Origin: Achromobacter sp. Root83
GTDB lineage: Bacteria > Pseudomonadota > Gammaproteobacteria > Burkholderiales > Burkholderiaceae_B
DNA length: 64,000 nt
Assembly (NCBI RefSeq): GCF_001428845.1
Contig: NZ_LMIU01000025.1
Coordinates: 403,755 to 467,754, forward strand
Direction: 5' to 3'
Part shown: positions 1 to 8,710 of the stretch, piece by piece
Layout: each line of letters starts with the position of its first letter
Numbering within the stretch: position 1 is the first letter of the stretch
Notes under the pieces: model-generated
What the model saw: only the letters and a program-made list of their open reading frames with translations
Told to the model about the DNA's origin: nothing
The model's database searches: none
Position numbers and translations under genes: made by a program

Positions 1-454
1 CCGGATGGAACAGGCCCAGCGGAGATTCGTTTACCGGCGATCCCTTCAAGGCATAGATGGGATAGCTTTCCATCAGGGACTTGAGCCGTTCCGCGATGGA
101 CGACTTGCCGCCGCCCACCGGTCCCAGCAGATAGAGGATTTGCTTGCGTTCTTCCAGGCCCTGCGCGGCGTGCTTGAAGAACGCGACGATCTGTCCGATC
201 ACGTCCTCCATGCCGTAGAACTCCTGAAACGCCGGGTAGCGCCGGATGGTCCGGTTGGAAAACAAACGGGAAAGACGTGGGTCGTTGCGCGTATCCACGA
301 TTTCAGGTTCGCCGATCGCGGCAAGCATGCGTTCAGCCGGGCTGGCGTATGCCATGGGATCGCGTTTGGCGAGGCTCAGATACTCCTCTAGGGAGAGCTC
401 TGATTCCTGCTCTCTTGCATACTGCGACTTGAAGCCTTCGACGATGTTTTGCAC
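1..454 (-). CDS. prkA: PrkA-type serine protein kinase, N-terminal part (runs off the left edge)
   Basis: The first 151 codons of a PrkA/YeaG-family kinase are present. Translation of the minus strand gives the family's conserved blocks RLSRLFSNR and YPAFQEFYGMEDVIGQIV. The P-loop GPVGGGKS lies at residues 111-118, in the AAA-like domain that precedes the kinase domain in this family. The start is a GTG at 454-452, with GGAGG at 460-464 five bases upstream; no better ATG exists nearby. In enterobacteria prkA is co-transcribed with yeaH and linked to nitrogen starvation and stationary phase. The downstream partners lie outside this window. The family call is secure, but the physiological role here is not visible. 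Confidence 0.93.
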   Translation of the reverse strand, partial: MQNIVEGFKSQYAREQESELSLEEYLSLAKRDPMAYASPAERMLAAIGEPEIVDTRNDPRLSRLFSNRTIRRYPAFQEFYGMEDVIGQIVAFFKHAAQGLEERKQILYLLGPVGGGKSSIAERLKSLMESYPIYALKGSPVNESPLGLFHP

Positions 455-464
455 GGAAACCTCC

Positions 465-1281
465 TACAACACGCGAAAAATCCAATACGTCCCTACATGC
501 CCATTGTGCCGTCAGCGCCCACGCTTTACTAAGCTAAACCAAAACAATTTTGCTACGAGCATTTTCGGCTGGATGGTATGTTGCTTTCGCCACACATCAA
601 CCACAAGCACTATCGGGCCCTTTCCGTTTAGGCCGCACCCCTTGGAAACAAGTTCCGTCAGGGAATGCAACTTACGTGAGCAAGTTCGCTCGTTCGTCTT
701 CAGCATATCGCCGCAGATCGCATGCATGATGCGGCCGCACATGAAATGGTCAGCAATCAATTGAAGGGATGAGCGATATCCCGGTGGATTCTTATGATCG
801 GGCTTATGCCCGGTTCGTCCGCTATGCGATCGCAGCGGGCGTTCTGAACGGCGCTTTGCGTCTTCGTTCAGCAGCGTGCCGGTCGGTCTGGAAAAGCGCC
901 GATACGCGGCACGGGAATCCGTGTGGTGACGAGGGCGCGCGGCACTGAGCGGGAAGGCCGGAAGCGCGTAGCGCCAAGTCATGCACCTATGCTAAAGCCA
1001 ATTGACCGTTTTGTGGCAATTCATTTGCGCCTTGCCCCAAATAGTGATGACACAAGCGCCATCAAATGTAGGGCGCGCGCATTTGCCGATAACCCAGACG
1101 CCGCGCGGCGCGCGCTCGCACCACCGCCAAACGCAGGCTGGGCGCGGCCTGCAGCGAATTGGCAGCCATGCATGACGAGTGCTAGTACCCCTTGCGCCAG
1201 CACGGATACCTGCCGCAAGGCGTCTGCGCACAAGGAGATGGAATCACGCAATTCGACGCGCTCGCGCCACCGCGCCGAAGG
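465..1281. other. gene-poor stretch between prkA and ribD
   Basis: No convincing gene was found in these 800 bases. Positions 470-770 are clearly less GC-rich than the surroundings and would hold the prkA promoter. A 59-codon frame (769-948, plus) begins with an ATG directly abutting AAGGG, so it has no usable spacing. A 76-codon TTG-start frame (1021-1251, minus) lies in the same frame as ribD, just beyond its TAG stop, and has no Shine-Dalgarno of its own. Neither resembles a family I know. Confidence 0.5.
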
Positions 1282-2427
1282 CTAGGTAAGCGCGACCCGC
1301 TGCATCATCTGCTGCCAGGTGCTGGCGACACGCGCACGCACGCACAGGTCCGCCCCAGCCCGTCCGGCCTCGATAAACTCGTAGCGCCGTGCGGCGTCCA
1401 GGTGCTCGAGCATCGGCAGGCGCACCATGCCTGCGGCATCGCCCAGCAGCACGGGCGCCAGGTATAGCAGCAGCTCATCCACGCAGCCCGCCGACACGAG
1501 GGCGCCGCTGAGTCCGGCTCCCGCTTCGACGTGGACCTCGTTGAACTGTTCCTGGGCCATCCAGCGCATCATCGCCGGCAGATCGACCCGGCCGGGTTCC
1601 GCGCCCGGCAGGCACACCACGCGGGCATTCCGGGCCGCAAGGCGTTCTGCCTTCGCGGCATCGTCGCGCGCGGTGAACAGGATGACTTCCGCCCCATCGA
1701 ACAGGCGGGCGTCTTCCGGAATCTGGAAATGGCCGTCCACGACGGCCTTGCGAGGTTGGCGGGGCGTGTCGATGCCGCGCACGTTGAGCTGGGGATCATC
1801 CTTCAGGACCGTGCCCATGCCGGTCAGCACCACGCAGCTGCGCGCGCGCCAGCGATGCCCGTCGGCCCGGGCCTCGGGGCCGGTGATCCATTGCGACATG
1901 CCGTTATGCAAGGCGCTGCGGCCATCCAGCGAAGCCGCCATCTTCATCCACACCCAAGGCAGGCCGCGGCTCATGCGCGAAATGAAACCGGCGTTCACCG
2001 CCAGCGCCTCTTCGCGGCAGATGCCCGTGGTCACCTGGATGCCGGCGCCGCGCAAGCGCGCCAGCCCCTGGCCGTTGACCAGTGGATTCGGATCGCCCAT
2101 GGCCACCACGACGCGCGCCGGCCGCGCCGCCAGCACCGCTTCCACGCAGGGCGGCGTCCGGCCGAAATGGCTGCACGGCTCCAGGGTCACATACATCGTG
2201 GCGCCGTCTACCGGCTGGCCGCGCGACTGGGCGTCGCGCAGCGCGCGGATTTCGGCGTGGGGGCCGCCCGGCGGCTGTGTCGCCCCTTCGCCCAGCACCC
2301 GTCCGTCGCGCACGATGACGCAGCCGACCCGGGGATTGGGCGCGGTCGTGTACATGACGGTCTGCGCCAGCGCCAAGGCGCGTCGCATCCAGAAAAGGTC
2401 GTCGTCAGTGTCGCTCGGAGTCTTCAT
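1282..2427 (-). CDS. ribD: RibD: bifunctional pyrimidine deaminase/reductase of riboflavin synthesis
   Basis: A 381-residue cytosolic enzyme catalysing two riboflavin steps: deamination of the diaminopyrimidinone phosphate, then NADPH reduction of its ribosyl chain. The N-terminal deaminase domain carries the zinc/catalytic set HAE (H57, E59) and PCSHFGRTPPC (C85, C94). The C-terminal half is the reductase domain (from about residue 150, with PWVWMKMAASLDGR and HVEAGAGLSGALV). The start MKTPSDTDD at 2427 is preferred over a longer in-frame extension because the extension has no family-like sequence. Length is normal. No FMN riboswitch was recognised upstream, and no other rib gene is adjacent. 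Confidence 0.95.
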   Translation of the reverse strand: MKTPSDTDDDLFWMRRALALAQTVMYTTAPNPRVGCVIVRDGRVLGEGATQPPGGPHAEIRALRDAQSRGQPVDGATMYVTLEPCSHFGRTPPCVEAVLAARPARVVVAMGDPNPLVNGQGLARLRGAGIQVTTGICREEALAVNAGFISRMSRGLPWVWMKMAASLDGRSALHNGMSQWITGPEARADGHRWRARSCVVLTGMGTVLKDDPQLNVRGIDTPRQPRKAVVDGHFQIPEDARLFDGAEVILFTARDDAAKAERLAARNARVVCLPGAEPGRVDLPAMMRWMAQEQFNEVHVEAGAGLSGALVSAGCVDELLLYLAPVLLGDAAGMVRLPMLEHLDAARRYEFIEAGRAGADLCVRARVASTWQQMMQRVALT

Positions 2428-2603
2428 GCTCGGGATTGTATGCCCGCCGGGAGCCTGCAAGGCGGACCATCCAGGCACGCGCCCGGCGCCAGCCGGGATG
2501 TCCGTTTCGGGCCGTCCCGCGTCTTGGATCGCGCTCGCACATTGGCGGTATTGGAGTAAAAATAGCTCCATCCCCTTTAAATCCAATGGCCAGGAGGCCG
2601 GCA

Positions 2604-3167
2604 ATGAAACAGGCATTGATCGTCATCGACGTACAAGAATCCTTCCGGCAACGTCCGTTTTGGGATGAAACCGAATATCCGGCGTTCCTGGCGCAGATCC
2701 AGCCGCTGATCGATTCGGCCGCCGCGCGCGACATCCCCATTCTGCAGGTGTTCCACACCAGCACGTCCGCCGATCCCGCCAACCCTTTCTCGTTGGCATC
2801 GGGGCACGTGAAGACGCTCAAGGAACTGCGGATTGCGCCTGCCGCCGTGTTCCACAAGACCGTCCATTCGTCGCTTTACGCGAAGGACGAGAACGGCGCC
2901 TCGCTGCAGGACTGGCTGGTCAAGCACGGTATCGAAGGCATCATCGTGAGCGGCATCCGCACCGAGCAATGCTGCGAAACCACGTCCCGCCACGCCAGCG
3001 ACGCCGGATTCAAGGTGCTCTTCCCCACCGACGCCACCCTCACCTTTGCCATGCAGAGCCCGTCCGGCAAGCACTACACGCCGGCCGAAATCCGGGATCA
3101 CACCGAATTGGTCCTGCAGGGGCGCTTTGCCCGCATCGTCCGCGCCGCCGACGCGCTGGCGGCATAG
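2604..3167 (+). CDS. isochorismatase-fold cysteine hydrolase
   Basis: A 187-residue protein of the isochorismatase/nicotinamidase superfamily. The D-K-C catalytic triad is visible: D9 in ALIVIDVQESF, K85 in VFHKTVHSSLY and C123 in GIRTEQCCETTSRHA. Such enzymes cleave amide, ureido or vinyl-ether bonds; the substrate cannot be read from the sequence. AGGAGG at 2592-2597 precedes the ATG by six bases. The GlxA-type regulator gene starts 19 bases after its stop on the same strand, so the two probably form one transcription unit. It diverges from ribD. Confidence 0.88.
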   Translation: MKQALIVIDVQESFRQRPFWDETEYPAFLAQIQPLIDSAAARDIPILQVFHTSTSADPANPFSLASGHVKTLKELRIAPAAVFHKTVHSSLYAKDENGASLQDWLVKHGIEGIIVSGIRTEQCCETTSRHASDAGFKVLFPTDATLTFAMQSPSGKHYTPAEIRDHTELVLQGRFARIVRAADALAA

Positions 3168-3186
3168 CCCACCGCAGGAGGCGCGC

Positions 3187-4149
3187 ATGGTCCCGGTGTA
3201 CTTCGTGCTGTCGCAGGGTATCGTCCTGCTGGACCTGGCAGGCCCGGCGGAAGCGTTCCGCGTCGCCAACAAGCTTTGCCCGGGCGCGTTCGAACAGCAC
3301 TTCTGCGGCCCCTCCCGCGACGTCGAAAGCGGTATTCCCGGGCTGCATCTGGCGCATGTCCAGCCCCTGCCGGCCGCGTTGCCGTCCAACGCACTGGTCA
3401 TCATCTCCGGCGTGGTGGGCAAGCACACCCGGCTGGAAGACCTCGACGCGCGCGCCATCGTGGACTGGCTGGCCGTCCGGCACCCCGCCGACGGCTTCAC
3501 GCTGATGACCGTCTGCGCGGGCGCGCTGTTCGCCGCCGCCGCGGGCCTCACCCGGCAGCGCGAATGCACCACGCATCACTCCTGCCTGGAACAGTTGGCC
3601 AGCATCGACCCCACCGCCCGCGTTCAGGACGATCGCATCTTCGTCGAAGACGGCAACCTGGTCACCAGCGCGGGCATCACGGCGGGTATCGACCTGGCGC
3701 TGCACATGGTGTCTCGCCATTGCGGGCCGCGCGCCGCCAGCGAAGTGGCGCGCGACATGGTCGTCTATCAACGCCGGGCCGGCACGGACTCCACGCTGTC
3801 GCCGTGGCTGGACCACCGCAGCCATATGCATCCGGGCGTGCACCGGGTCCAGGACGCGGTCGTGCGCAATCCGGCCGCGCCCTGGTCGGCGCAATCACTG
3901 GCGGACCAGGCGCACACCAGCCCCCGGCATCTGACCCGGCTGTTCCGAGAACACGCGGGCTGCACGCCGATGGACTATCTTTATCAAATCAGGGTGGCGC
4001 TGGCGCGCGACCTGCTGCGCGAAACCCGGCTGGATCTGGAACGCGTGGCAGAGAAATCGGGATTCGGGTCGGCGCAGCACATGCGCCGCGTCTGGCGCAA
4101 GTTCCAGCCGCTGACGCCCAGCCTGACGCGAGCCGGACCCATGCAATAA
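3187..4149 (+). CDS. GlxA-type transcriptional regulator (DJ-1/PfpI-like domain plus AraC HTH)
   Basis: A 320-residue AraC-family regulator. Residues 1-185 form a DJ-1/PfpI (glutamine amidotransferase-like) domain, with the nucleophile-elbow sequence LMTVCAGALF and the ATAGLT-like segment AGITAGIDLALH. Residues 210-315 hold two helix-turn-helix motifs (WSAQSLADQAHTSPRHLTRLF and LERVAEKSGFGSAQHMRRVW). AGGAGG at 3176-3181 sets the start. Relatives such as GbdR and CdhR respond to small amines, but the inducer here is unknown. Its position directly after the cysteine hydrolase suggests it controls that gene or its pathway. Confidence 0.88.
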   Translation: MVPVYFVLSQGIVLLDLAGPAEAFRVANKLCPGAFEQHFCGPSRDVESGIPGLHLAHVQPLPAALPSNALVIISGVVGKHTRLEDLDARAIVDWLAVRHPADGFTLMTVCAGALFAAAAGLTRQRECTTHHSCLEQLASIDPTARVQDDRIFVEDGNLVTSAGITAGIDLALHMVSRHCGPRAASEVARDMVVYQRRAGTDSTLSPWLDHRSHMHPGVHRVQDAVVRNPAAPWSAQSLADQAHTSPRHLTRLFREHAGCTPMDYLYQIRVALARDLLRETRLDLERVAEKSGFGSAQHMRRVWRKFQPLTPSLTRAGPMQ

Positions 4150-4176
4150 ACGGCGTCCAGGCGCCGTTTATTGCAT
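4141..4176. terminator. 15-bp perfect hairpin between convergent glxA-like gene and nrdR
   Basis: ATGCAATAAACGGCG (4141-4155) and its exact complement CGCCGTTTATTGCAT (4162-4176) flank a 6-nt loop. The left arm contains the last two codons and the TAA stop of the regulator gene. No strong U-tract follows, so efficiency is uncertain. Position between converging genes supports a bidirectional terminator. Confidence 0.65.
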
Positions 4177-4196
4177 TCCGGCGTGCCAGCGGCGGG

Positions 4197-4676
4197 CTAT
4201 TCCTTGCGCAGCTTGCCGGGCAGCAGCGGCCCTTGCATCTCGCGGATGGCCTCGACGAATTCGCCGATGTCCTCGAAGCTCTTGTAGACCGAGGCGAAGC
4301 GCACGTAGGCCACTTTATCGAGCTTGCGCAGTTCGTTCATGACGAGCTCGCCGATATGCTCCGTGGGCACTTCCCTTTGACCGCTGGCCAGCAATTGTTC
4401 TTCGATGCGGGCCACGGCCGCATCCACATCCTCGGTGCTGACCGGCCGCTTGCGCAGCGCCAGGCTCAGGCTGCCCCGCAGCTTGGCGGGGTCGTACTCG
4501 CTTCGGCTGCCGTTGCGTTTGACGACGGAAGGCATGGCCAGCTCTACCCGTTCGTAGGTGGTGAATCGCTTGTCACAGGACAGGCAGCGGCGGCGCCGCC
4601 GGATGGCGTCGCCTTCCTCGGACACCCGGCTATCGACGACCTGCGTTTCGGCATTGCCGCAAAATGGACACCGCAT
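4197..4676 (-). CDS. nrdR: NrdR: ATP-cone repressor of ribonucleotide reductase genes
   Basis: A 159-residue repressor. The zinc ribbon has cysteines C3, C6, C31 and C34 (MRCPFCGN ... CLSCDKRF), followed by an ATP-cone (residues about 49-139) containing [20 protein letters not shown]. The ATP-cone senses ATP/dATP, and the ribbon binds NrdR boxes upstream of nrd operons. Two such boxes are found upstream of nrdA at 40803-40849. The gene lies downstream of glyA, a linkage I associate with this bacterial group, but a terminator separates them. Confidence 0.97.
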   Translation of the reverse strand: MRCPFCGNAETQVVDSRVSEEGDAIRRRRRCLSCDKRFTTYERVELAMPSVVKRNGSRSEYDPAKLRGSLSLALRKRPVSTEDVDAAVARIEEQLLASGQREVPTEHIGELVMNELRKLDKVAYVRFASVYKSFEDIGEFVEAIREMQGPLLPGKLRKE

Positions 4677-4800
4677 GTGTGATCCCTAAAGGCACTGAAG
4701 GCAATAATTGAGCATATTGTAACGACGCGCCTCAAGGGAAGCGCCATATGGACGAATTCGTCCCCAATAGCCTGACATCCCGGGGTGGACGCGCCTGGCC

Positions 4801-4850
4801 GCGCCCCTAGCCGGGCGCCCCTAGCCGGGCGCGCCCAGCCGGGCGCCCCC
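4801..4850. repeat. 14-bp tandem repeat, about 3.5 copies
   Basis: The unit GCGCCCCTAGCCGG occurs twice perfectly (4801-4814, 4815-4828). A third copy has two changes (4829-4842) and a partial copy follows (4843-4850). It lies in the gap between glyA and nrdR, next to the glyA terminator. It is the kind of simple repeat that can vary in copy number by slippage. Confidence 0.8.
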
Positions 4851-4886
4851 AAAACAAAGGGACGGCGCCTTGCGGGGCCGTCCCTT
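4850..4886 (-). terminator. intrinsic terminator of glyA
   Basis: Arms AAGGGACGGC (4857-4866) and GCCGTCCCTT (4877-4886) are fully complementary. On the minus strand the hairpin is followed by TTTGTTTT, giving a standard rho-independent terminator 49 bases beyond the glyA stop. Confidence 0.88.
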
Positions 4887-4934
4887 CGGTTGGGACCCTC
4901 GGGCTGAGACGTGCTCCGCCCAAGGGCCGCCTGC

Positions 4935-6185
4935 TTACTTCTTGCCGTAGACCGGCAGGCGCGAGGTCAGTTCGTTGACGCGGGCGCGCACGGCGGCGAT
5001 ATTGGCTTCGTCGCGCGGGTTGTCCAGCACGTCGGCGATCAGGTTGGCGGTCAGCTCGGCGTCCGCTTCCGTGAAGCCGCGCGTGGTCATGGCCGGCGTG
5101 CCCAGGCGGATGCCGCTTGTCACGAAGGGCTTTTCCGGATCGTTCGGGATCGCGTTCTTGTTGACCGTGATGTGGGCGTGACCCAGCACGGCTTCCGCTT
5201 CCTTGCCCGTGATGCCCTTGGAACGCAGGTCCACCAGCATGACGTGGCTTTCGGTGCGGCCCGAGACGATGCGCAGACCGCGCTTGACCAGCGTGTCGGC
5301 CAGCACCTTGGCGTTCTTGACCACTTGCTGCGCGTAATCCTTGAACTCGGGTTCCAGCGCTTCCTTGAAGGCCACGGCCTTGCCCGCGATGACGTGCATC
5401 AGCGGACCGCCCTGGATCCCCGGGAAGATGGCCGAATTGACGATCTTCTCGTGCTCGGCCTTCATCATGATGACGCCGCCGCGCGGGCCGCGCAGCGACT
5501 TGTGCGTGGTCGACGTGACGAAGTCGGCGTGCGGGACCGGATTGGGATAGGCGCCGCCGGCAACCAGGCCGGCGTAGTGGGCGATGTCGACCATGAACAG
5601 CGCGCCGTTTTCACGGGCGATGCGGGCCATGCGTTCGAAATCGATGTGCAGGGCGTAGGCCGAAGCACCCGCCACGATCAGCTTGGGCTTGTGTTCCTTG
5701 GCCAGTTGTTCGACCTGCGCGTAGTTCAGGACTTCGTTTTCGTCCAGGCCGTACGAGATGAAGTTATACAGCTTGCCCGAAGCGTTGACCGACGCGCCGT
5801 GCGTCAGGTGGCCGCCTTCGGCCAGGCTCATGCCCAGCACGGTGTCGCCCGGCTTCAGCACGGCCATGTACACGCCCTGGTTCGCCTGCGAACCCGAGTT
5901 GGGCTGCACGTTGGCGGCTTCGGCGCCGAAGATCTGCTTCAGGCGGTCGATGGCAAGCTGTTCGACCACGTCAACGTACTCGCAACCGCCGTAGTAGCGC
6001 TTGCCCGGGTAGCCCTCGGCATACTTGTTCGTGAGCTGCGTGCCCTGCGCTTCCATGACGGCGGGGCTGGCGTAGTTCTCCGAAGCGATCAGCTCGATAT
6101 GCTGCTCTTGGCGTACGTCTTCCTTCTGGATGGCGGCCCAAACGTCCGGGTCAGCCTTGGACAAGGTGAGGTTGCGGTCAAACAT
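4935..6185 (-). CDS. glyA: GlyA: serine hydroxymethyltransferase
   Basis: A 416-residue PLP enzyme interconverting serine and glycine with transfer of a one-carbon unit to tetrahydrofolate. Family hallmarks are [17 protein letters not shown], the PLP-lysine segment [13 protein letters not shown] and [18 protein letters not shown]. The start [12 protein letters not shown] at 6185 gives the usual family length. A longer in-frame extension exists but has no homology-like sequence. AGGAA lies about 10 bases upstream of the ATG. Confidence 0.97.
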   Translation of the reverse strand: MFDRNLTLSKADPDVWAAIQKEDVRQEQHIELIASENYASPAVMEAQGTQLTNKYAEGYPGKRYYGGCEYVDVVEQLAIDRLKQIFGAEAANVQPNSGSQANQGVYMAVLKPGDTVLGMSLAEGGHLTHGASVNASGKLYNFISYGLDENEVLNYAQVEQLAKEHKPKLIVAGASAYALHIDFERMARIARENGALFMVDIAHYAGLVAGGAYPNPVPHADFVTSTTHKSLRGPRGGVIMMKAEHEKIVNSAIFPGIQGGPLMHVIAGKAVAFKEALEPEFKDYAQQVVKNAKVLADTLVKRGLRIVSGRTESHVMLVDLRSKGITGKEAEAVLGHAHITVNKNAIPNDPEKPFVTSGIRLGTPAMTTRGFTEADAELTANLIADVLDNPRDEANIAAVRARVNELTSRLPVYGKK

Positions 6186-6450
6186 GACGGGGGTTTCCTG
6201 AGGCGGTAAAAGAGGAGAAAACTGCGTCGGGTGGGTAAACCCGGAGAATGCTGAGTAGTTTACCGCGTCAGGCGAACTCACTTGTCGCCAACATCGCCGG
6301 AACGGGGTCAAATTACGCTGGATGGGCGCGAAAACCACGCCTTCCCCGGGCGCTCGGAAACCCCCTTCATGGCGACTTGAGAAAGATTCATGCAAAGGGG
6401 TTTCAAGCAGAATCTACTTCAGAGTAGCCCATTCGCCGACCGCCGGCCCA
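6186..6450. other. glyA upstream region, no gene seen
   Basis: Between glyA and the PEBP gene there is no plausible coding sequence. The long distance leaves room for a glyA promoter and an untranslated leader, but I recognise no glycine or other riboswitch core. TAAACT on the minus strand near 6260 resembles a -10 but lacks a convincing -35 at normal spacing. Confidence 0.4.
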
Positions 6451-6451
6451 T

Positions 6452-6476
6452 GAAAAAGGGCCGCATCAAGCGGCCC
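6452..6476 (-). terminator. intrinsic terminator of the PEBP-family gene
   Basis: GGGCCGC (6458-6464) pairs with GCGGCCC (6470-6476) around the loop ATCAA. On the minus strand TTTTTCA follows. It lies about 20 bases downstream of the PEBP gene stop. Confidence 0.82.
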
Positions 6477-6496
6477 CTGGTGCAATCCAGCCGGCG

Positions 6497-7150
6497 TCAG
6501 GCCGATGTGGCGCCGATCTGCTTGGGCGCCAGCGCGGGATTGAGCGTATAGGTCCCCGTGAGCGAGGCTTGCGCCAGCACGTGCTTCTGGATCGCGCGCA
6601 GCGCATCTTCGCCGGTGAACGAGCCCTGCAGGTTCAGGCTGGGCACGTCCAGCGCGTACAGCGTGAAGATGTAGCGGTGCACCAGCGCATCGTTCCAGGG
6701 CGGGCACGGGCCGTCATAGCCGAAGTACTCGCCGCTCATGTCGTGGTCGTTCGCGAACCACGAAGAATACGAATTGATGCCCTGGCGCGCGTCCATCGGC
6801 GCCAGCGGGCCGCCCTTGCCGCGCGGCGTGATGCCGTTGGAGAACGCGCCTTCGTCGATCTCGCGCAGGTCGCCGGGCAGGTCCACCAGCACCCAGTGGA
6901 AGAAGTCCACCCGCGGCAGGTCGGCCGGGACTTCCCGCCCTTCCTGGTTGACGTCGTCGGGGCGCGAGGGCACGTCGGGGTCATGGCAGAGCAAGGCGAA
7001 CGACTGCGTACCCGCCGGGACATCGTCCCAGGAAAACTGCGGGTTGAAGTTGTCTGCCAGCGCGACGTGCGATTGCGCATCGATCCGGCCGAATGCGTAG
7101 CGCTCGGGAATCGACTCGTGATCGGAAAAAGACAAACTCGAAAGTTCCAT
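6497..7150 (-). CDS. YbhB/YbcL-type phosphatidylethanolamine-binding-protein family protein
   Basis: A 217-residue member of the bacterial PEBP (Raf-kinase-inhibitor-like) family. The ligand-pocket signatures are present: PQFSWDDVPAGTQSFALLCHDPDVP with DFFHWVLVDLP, and the later GYDGPCPPWNDALVHRYIFTLYALD. The start MELSSLSFSDHE at 7150 is chosen because AAAGGAG (7157-7163) sits six bases before it. There is no signal peptide, so it is cytosolic. Function in bacteria is poorly defined, and no adjacent gene hints at a partner. Confidence 0.9.
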   Translation of the reverse strand: MELSSLSFSDHESIPERYAFGRIDAQSHVALADNFNPQFSWDDVPAGTQSFALLCHDPDVPSRPDDVNQEGREVPADLPRVDFFHWVLVDLPGDLREIDEGAFSNGITPRGKGGPLAPMDARQGINSYSSWFANDHDMSGEYFGYDGPCPPWNDALVHRYIFTLYALDVPSLNLQGSFTGEDALRAIQKHVLAQASLTGTYTLNPALAPKQIGATSA

Positions 7151-7221
7151 GTCGTGCTCCTTTAAATGCCGCAAAGGCGCCCTGCCCCTGTCTGTACCCT
7201 CAGCGTATCAAAACTTCGCAA

Positions 7222-8451
7222 TCACGGGTTCAAGTTAACACGCGCAAACTTGCGCTTGCCCACCTGAACGACGTAAGTCCCGGCCGGCAATTGCAACGAT
7301 TTGTCTTCCACGCGGTCGCCATTGACGCGCACTCCGCCCTGCTCCACGTTGCGCTGCGCTTCCGATCCGGACGCGACCAGACCGGCTTCGCGCAGCAGCT
7401 TAAGAATGCCCACCGGCGCACCGCCGATGTTCACTTCGGGCATGTCCTCGGGGATGGCGCCGTCCCGGAAACGGGCTTCGAAAGAGGCCAGCGCGTCATC
7501 GGCCGCCTTGGGGGAATGGAAGCGCGCGATGATTTCCTGCGCCAGCATCACCTTGGCGTCGCGCGGGTTGCGGCCGCCGTCGATCTCTTGCTTGAGCGCG
7601 GCAATGTCTTCCAGCGTACGGAAAGACAGCAGCTCGAAGTAACGCCACATCAGCGTGTCGGAAATCGACATGAGCTTGCCGAACATCGAGTCGGGCGACT
7701 CCGAAATCCCGATGTAGTTGCCCTTGGACTTGGACATCTTCTCTACGCCGTCCGTCCCCACCAGCAAAGGCATCGTCAGAATGCATTGGGGCTCTTGCCC
7801 ATACTCTTTTTGCAGCTCGCGCCCGACCAGCAGATTGAACTTCTGATCGGTGCCCCCCAGCTCCAGATCGGACTTCAGCGCCACCGAGTCGTAACCCTGC
7901 ATCAGCGGATACAGGAATTCGTGCACGGAGATGGGAATCCCGCCCTTGAAGCGCTTGGTGAAATCCTCGCGCTCCATCATGCGGGCCACGGTGTAGCGCG
8001 ACGCAAGCTGGATGATGCCCCGCGCGCCCAGGGGGTCGCACCATTCGGAGTTGTAGCGGATCTCGGTGCGCGCCGGATCCAGCACCAGGCTCGCCTGCGC
8101 GTAATAGGTCTTGGCGTTGGCCTCGATCTGTTCACGCGTCAGGGGCGGGCGAGTGCTGTTGCGGCCGCTGGGGTCGCCGATGGTCGACGTGAAGTCGCCG
8201 ATAAGGAAAATGACGTTATGGCCCAGGTCCTGCAACTGGCGCATCTTGTTCAGCACCACCGTGTGGCCCAGGTGGATGTCCGGGGCGGTGGGATCCAGCC
8301 CCAGCTTGATGCGCAAAGGCACGCCGGTCGCGCGGCTCTTGGCCAGCTTGCGAGCGAACTCGGATTCGACCAACAGCTCATCGCAGCCACGCTTGGCTAT
8401 ACGCAGATCAGCTTCAACTTCAGGTGTGACAGGGGCTTCGGAGGGTGACAT
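7222..8451 (-). CDS. tyrS: TyrS: tyrosyl-tRNA synthetase
   Basis: A 409-residue class I tRNA synthetase charging tRNA-Tyr. The HIGH-type motif is HLGH at residues 60-63 ([15 protein letters not shown]), and KMSKS appears in [15 protein letters not shown]. The C-terminal S4-like RNA-binding domain begins near residue 345 and includes [17 protein letters not shown]. Length fits the family. It is divergent from the M23 peptidase gene across a 259-base region containing two dyad elements. Confidence 0.97.
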   Translation of the reverse strand: MSPSEAPVTPEVEADLRIAKRGCDELLVESEFARKLAKSRATGVPLRIKLGLDPTAPDIHLGHTVVLNKMRQLQDLGHNVIFLIGDFTSTIGDPSGRNSTRPPLTREQIEANAKTYYAQASLVLDPARTEIRYNSEWCDPLGARGIIQLASRYTVARMMEREDFTKRFKGGIPISVHEFLYPLMQGYDSVALKSDLELGGTDQKFNLLVGRELQKEYGQEPQCILTMPLLVGTDGVEKMSKSKGNYIGISESPDSMFGKLMSISDTLMWRYFELLSFRTLEDIAALKQEIDGGRNPRDAKVMLAQEIIARFHSPKAADDALASFEARFRDGAIPEDMPEVNIGGAPVGILKLLREAGLVASGSEAQRNVEQGGVRVNGDRVEDKSLQLPAGTYVVQVGKRKFARVNLNP

Positions 8452-8518
8452 GACAGGGGGACCAATGCGGCTTCAGCCGACAAAAAGGTGTAAAAAGTGA
8501 CGAAAACTATCGAAAATT

Positions 8519-8578
8519 CTAGCCGAATCGGCTAGGATACTGCCCTAATCATACGCAACTGTCATATGTACGCAGTTG
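8519..8578. promoter_or_regulatory. two dyads in the tyrS / M23 peptidase divergent region
   Basis: CTAGCCGAATCGGCTAG (8519-8535) is an 8+8 perfect palindrome around one base. A second dyad has arms CAACTG (8556-8561) and CAGTTG (8573-8578), with CATATG between them. Both are in the shared upstream region and could be operators or part of a leader. Nothing identifies the binding protein. Confidence 0.4.
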
Positions 8579-8710
8579 TGATTCGGCCTACCACCCCGTT
8601 GTTCACAAGTTGCGCCTCCGTGCCAGCCCTTGCCCCGGAAATGTGGCGCGCGAGGGCCGTTCGTGTCACGCACCCTGCGAGCTCAAGCCACCTGAGAGGG
8701 TATCTTCACG

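Noticed and set aside
769-948. 59-codon frame on the plus strand beginning MSDIPVDSYDRAYARFVRYA
   Set aside because: The ATG directly follows AAGGG without spacing, and the second half becomes Arg/Cys-rich and shadow-like. Kept only as a remark.
512-982. 156-codon frame on the minus strand upstream of prkA
   Set aside because: No Shine-Dalgarno, composition unlike a folded protein, and no recognisable family features. It is more likely a chance open frame in the gap.
2428-2603. FMN riboswitch upstream of ribD
   Set aside because: The conserved FMN-element core sequences were not found in the short upstream region.
4185-4680. nrdR as part of a glyA-nrdR operon
   Set aside because: A strong intrinsic terminator with U-tract (4850-4886) and 258 bases separate glyA from nrdR, so co-transcription is doubtful.
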